DNA of 6,105 bases from JBBRZF01 sp038236965 (lineage in GTDB: Bacteria > Acidobacteriota > Terriglobia > Terriglobales > Acidobacteriaceae), in NCBI GenBank assembly GCA_038236965.1, contig JBBRZF010000197.1:1-6105 (forward strand), read 5' to 3'. How positions within the stretch are numbered: the first letter of the stretch is position 1; each line of letters opens with the position of its first letter. The translations under genes were made by a program, and so were the position numbers. A model generated the notes under the pieces. It was not told the origin of the DNA. It searched no databases and worked only from the letters and a program-made list of their open reading frames with translations. Shown piece by piece: positions 5,089-6,105 of the stretch.

Positions 5089-5949
5089 ATGAAACGTTTA
5101 TCGATTCTCTTCGCAATCGTGCTGCTCTCCCTTTGCGCGGTCGCACAACAGAAGGCGTCCGAAGATAAAACCGCTGCAGCCGCCGACGAGACGCCCGGGA
5201 TACAGGACAACAGCTTTCTCATCGAGGAGGCCTACAACCAGGAACCCGGCATCGTGCAGCACATCAACTTCTTGACGCACACCTTCCACGGCAATGACTG
5301 GCTTTACACATTCACGCAGGAATGGCCGGTCGGCGGCATCAAGAACCAGCTCAGTTACACGGTCGCGGGTACGCACTCATCGGATTTCCCCGGCTCGGGC
5401 GGTGGGTGGGGCGACACGGCAATCAACTATCGTTATCAACTCGTGGGCTCGGGAGAGACGCGTCTGGCGATCTCTCCGCGCCTCAGCGTGCTACTGCCCA
5501 CGGGCAACAGTCGCTATGGACGCGGGTATGGCGGAACCGGCCTACAGACCTTGCTCCCCGTCAGCCTGGTGATCAACAAGTGGCTGGTCACTCACTGGAA
5601 TGTCGGCGCCACCTGGGTTCCGAACATGCGGAATGAACTTGGCGAACACGCCGACGCCAATGGATATATGTTTGGGCAGTCCACCATATTTCTGCCGTCG
5701 AAGCGCTTCAATGTGATGATGGAAACGGTTTGGACCGGAAACGAATCCGTCGTTTCGCCGGGCAAAACGCAACGCGCCAACGACCTGCTCCTCTCCCCCG
5801 GCGTGCGCTGGGCCTACAACTTCAAGAACGGATTGCAGATCGTCCCGGGTGTGGCTTTCCCAATGGGCGCAGGCCCCAGCGCGGGAAACAACGCATTTAT
5901 CCTGTACGTGAGTTTTGAACATCCGTTGGCATTCTTGAAAAAGAAGTAG
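5089..5949 (+). CDS. Secreted protein, probable outer-membrane beta-barrel (transporter/MetA-like type)
   Basis: The 286-residue precursor has a clear signal peptide (MKRLSILFAIVLLSLCAVA, cleavage expected after Ala19 before Gln-Gln). The residue at -1 to Cys16 is Leu, so it is not a lipoprotein. The mature part is rich in Gly, aromatics and alternating polar/hydrophobic stretches typical of outer-membrane beta-strands: for example WLYTFTQEWPVGG (96 onward in the N-terminal third), GDTAINYRYQLVG, RLAISPRLSVLLPTGNSRYG and a final strand NNAFILYVSFEHPLAF near the C-terminus. This pattern resembles the 'transporter'/MetA-pathway-of-phenol-degradation barrel group (PF13557-like), but I cannot confirm the family from sequence alone, and a phenol role should not be assumed. 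A weak purine-rich AAGAAG precedes the ATG. It follows modC by 161 bases and precedes murB by 30 bases; neither neighbour indicates its cargo. Confidence 0.75.
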   Translation: MKRLSILFAIVLLSLCAVAQQKASEDKTAAAADETPGIQDNSFLIEEAYNQEPGIVQHINFLTHTFHGNDWLYTFTQEWPVGGIKNQLSYTVAGTHSSDFPGSGGGWGDTAINYRYQLVGSGETRLAISPRLSVLLPTGNSRYGRGYGGTGLQTLLPVSLVINKWLVTHWNVGATWVPNMRNELGEHADANGYMFGQSTIFLPSKRFNVMMETVWTGNESVVSPGKTQRANDLLLSPGVRWAYNFKNGLQIVPGVAFPMGAGPSAGNNAFILYVSFEHPLAFLKKK

Positions 5950-5965
5950 CCAACGGTTCTTCATT

Positions 5966-5971
5966 TACACT
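5966..5971 (+). promoter_or_regulatory. Possible -10 element for murB, implying a leaderless or near-leaderless start
   Basis: TACACT lies 8 bases before the murB ATG, so transcription from it would begin at or within two bases of the start codon. No Shine-Dalgarno is present in the 30-base gap, which fits leaderless translation. No clear -35 is seen, and read-through from the barrel gene is an equal alternative. Confidence 0.25.
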
Positions 5972-5979
5972 GGCTGCGC

Positions 5980-6105
5980 ATGGAAATCAGAAAACATGTT
6001 TCGCTGGCGCCGATGACTACGCTAGGCGTTGGTGGCCCGGCGAGTTTCTTCGCCGAGGCGCGGTCAGAGGAGGAAGTGCGACGGGCGCTGGACTTCGCGG
6101 GTCAG
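5980..6105 (+). CDS. murB: UDP-N-acetylmuramate dehydrogenase MurB, partial (N-terminus only)
   Basis: MurB is the cytoplasmic FAD enzyme that reduces UDP-N-acetylglucosamine enolpyruvate with NADPH to UDP-N-acetylmuramate in peptidoglycan precursor synthesis. The 42 visible residues carry the N-terminal signature APMTTLGVGGPASFFAEA (10-27), matching the conserved N(H/T)T-type entry into the FAD-binding domain, followed by a helix beginning SEEEVRRALDFA (29-40). The start at 5980 gives a typical short lead-in (MEIRKHVSL) before the signature; a second Met at residue 12 lies inside the motif and is unlikely. No Shine-Dalgarno is visible. The gene continues beyond the right edge, so the catalytic Ser and Glu residues and the type I/II class cannot be judged. 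Confidence 0.9.
   Translation, partial: MEIRKHVSLAPMTTLGVGGPASFFAEARSEEEVRRALDFAGQ

Overview
The window is bacterial and gene-dense, with GC-rich coding sequence and structured intergenic repeats. Codon style, gene repertoire and hairpin repeats in the non-coding stretch suggest a soil Acidobacteriota (Terriglobia-like) genome. That assignment is inference from general familiarity; no marker gene in the window proves it.

Layout, left to right. (1) 1-874, minus strand: the N-terminal 291 codons of a MacA-type periplasmic adaptor of a tripartite efflux pump, running off the left edge. (2) 875-1156: a divergent intergenic region with several perfect or near-perfect dyads, which probably holds the promoters of the adaptor gene and modA. 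(3) 1157-1918, plus: modA, the periplasmic molybdate-binding protein. (4) 2060-2512, plus: a small membrane-anchored DUF305 protein with its own strong Shine-Dalgarno. (5) 2513-3044: a non-coding block of at least seven hairpins and a 120-bp array of twenty hexanucleotide units. (6) 3045-3716 and 3713-4927, plus: modB (permease) and modC (ATPase with TOBE domain), overlapping by ATGA. (7) 5089-5949, plus: a secreted, probably outer-membrane beta-barrel protein, preceded by a dyad that could be an operator. (8) 5980-6105, plus: the first 42 codons of murB, running off the right edge.

ModA, ModB and ModC together make a complete high-affinity molybdate importer: ModA captures the oxyanion in the periplasm, ModB forms the inner-membrane channel and ModC powers it. 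No molybdenum-cofactor gene or ModE-type regulator is in the window. The most unusual point is that modA is separated from modBC by about 1.1 kb, which carries the DUF305 gene and the repeat block. The efflux adaptor, the barrel protein and murB look like ordinary neighbours, with no visible functional link to molybdate. I see no convincing undescribed defence, mobile or RNA-guided system. The hexamer/hairpin block and the split mod locus are the parts most worth a second look.
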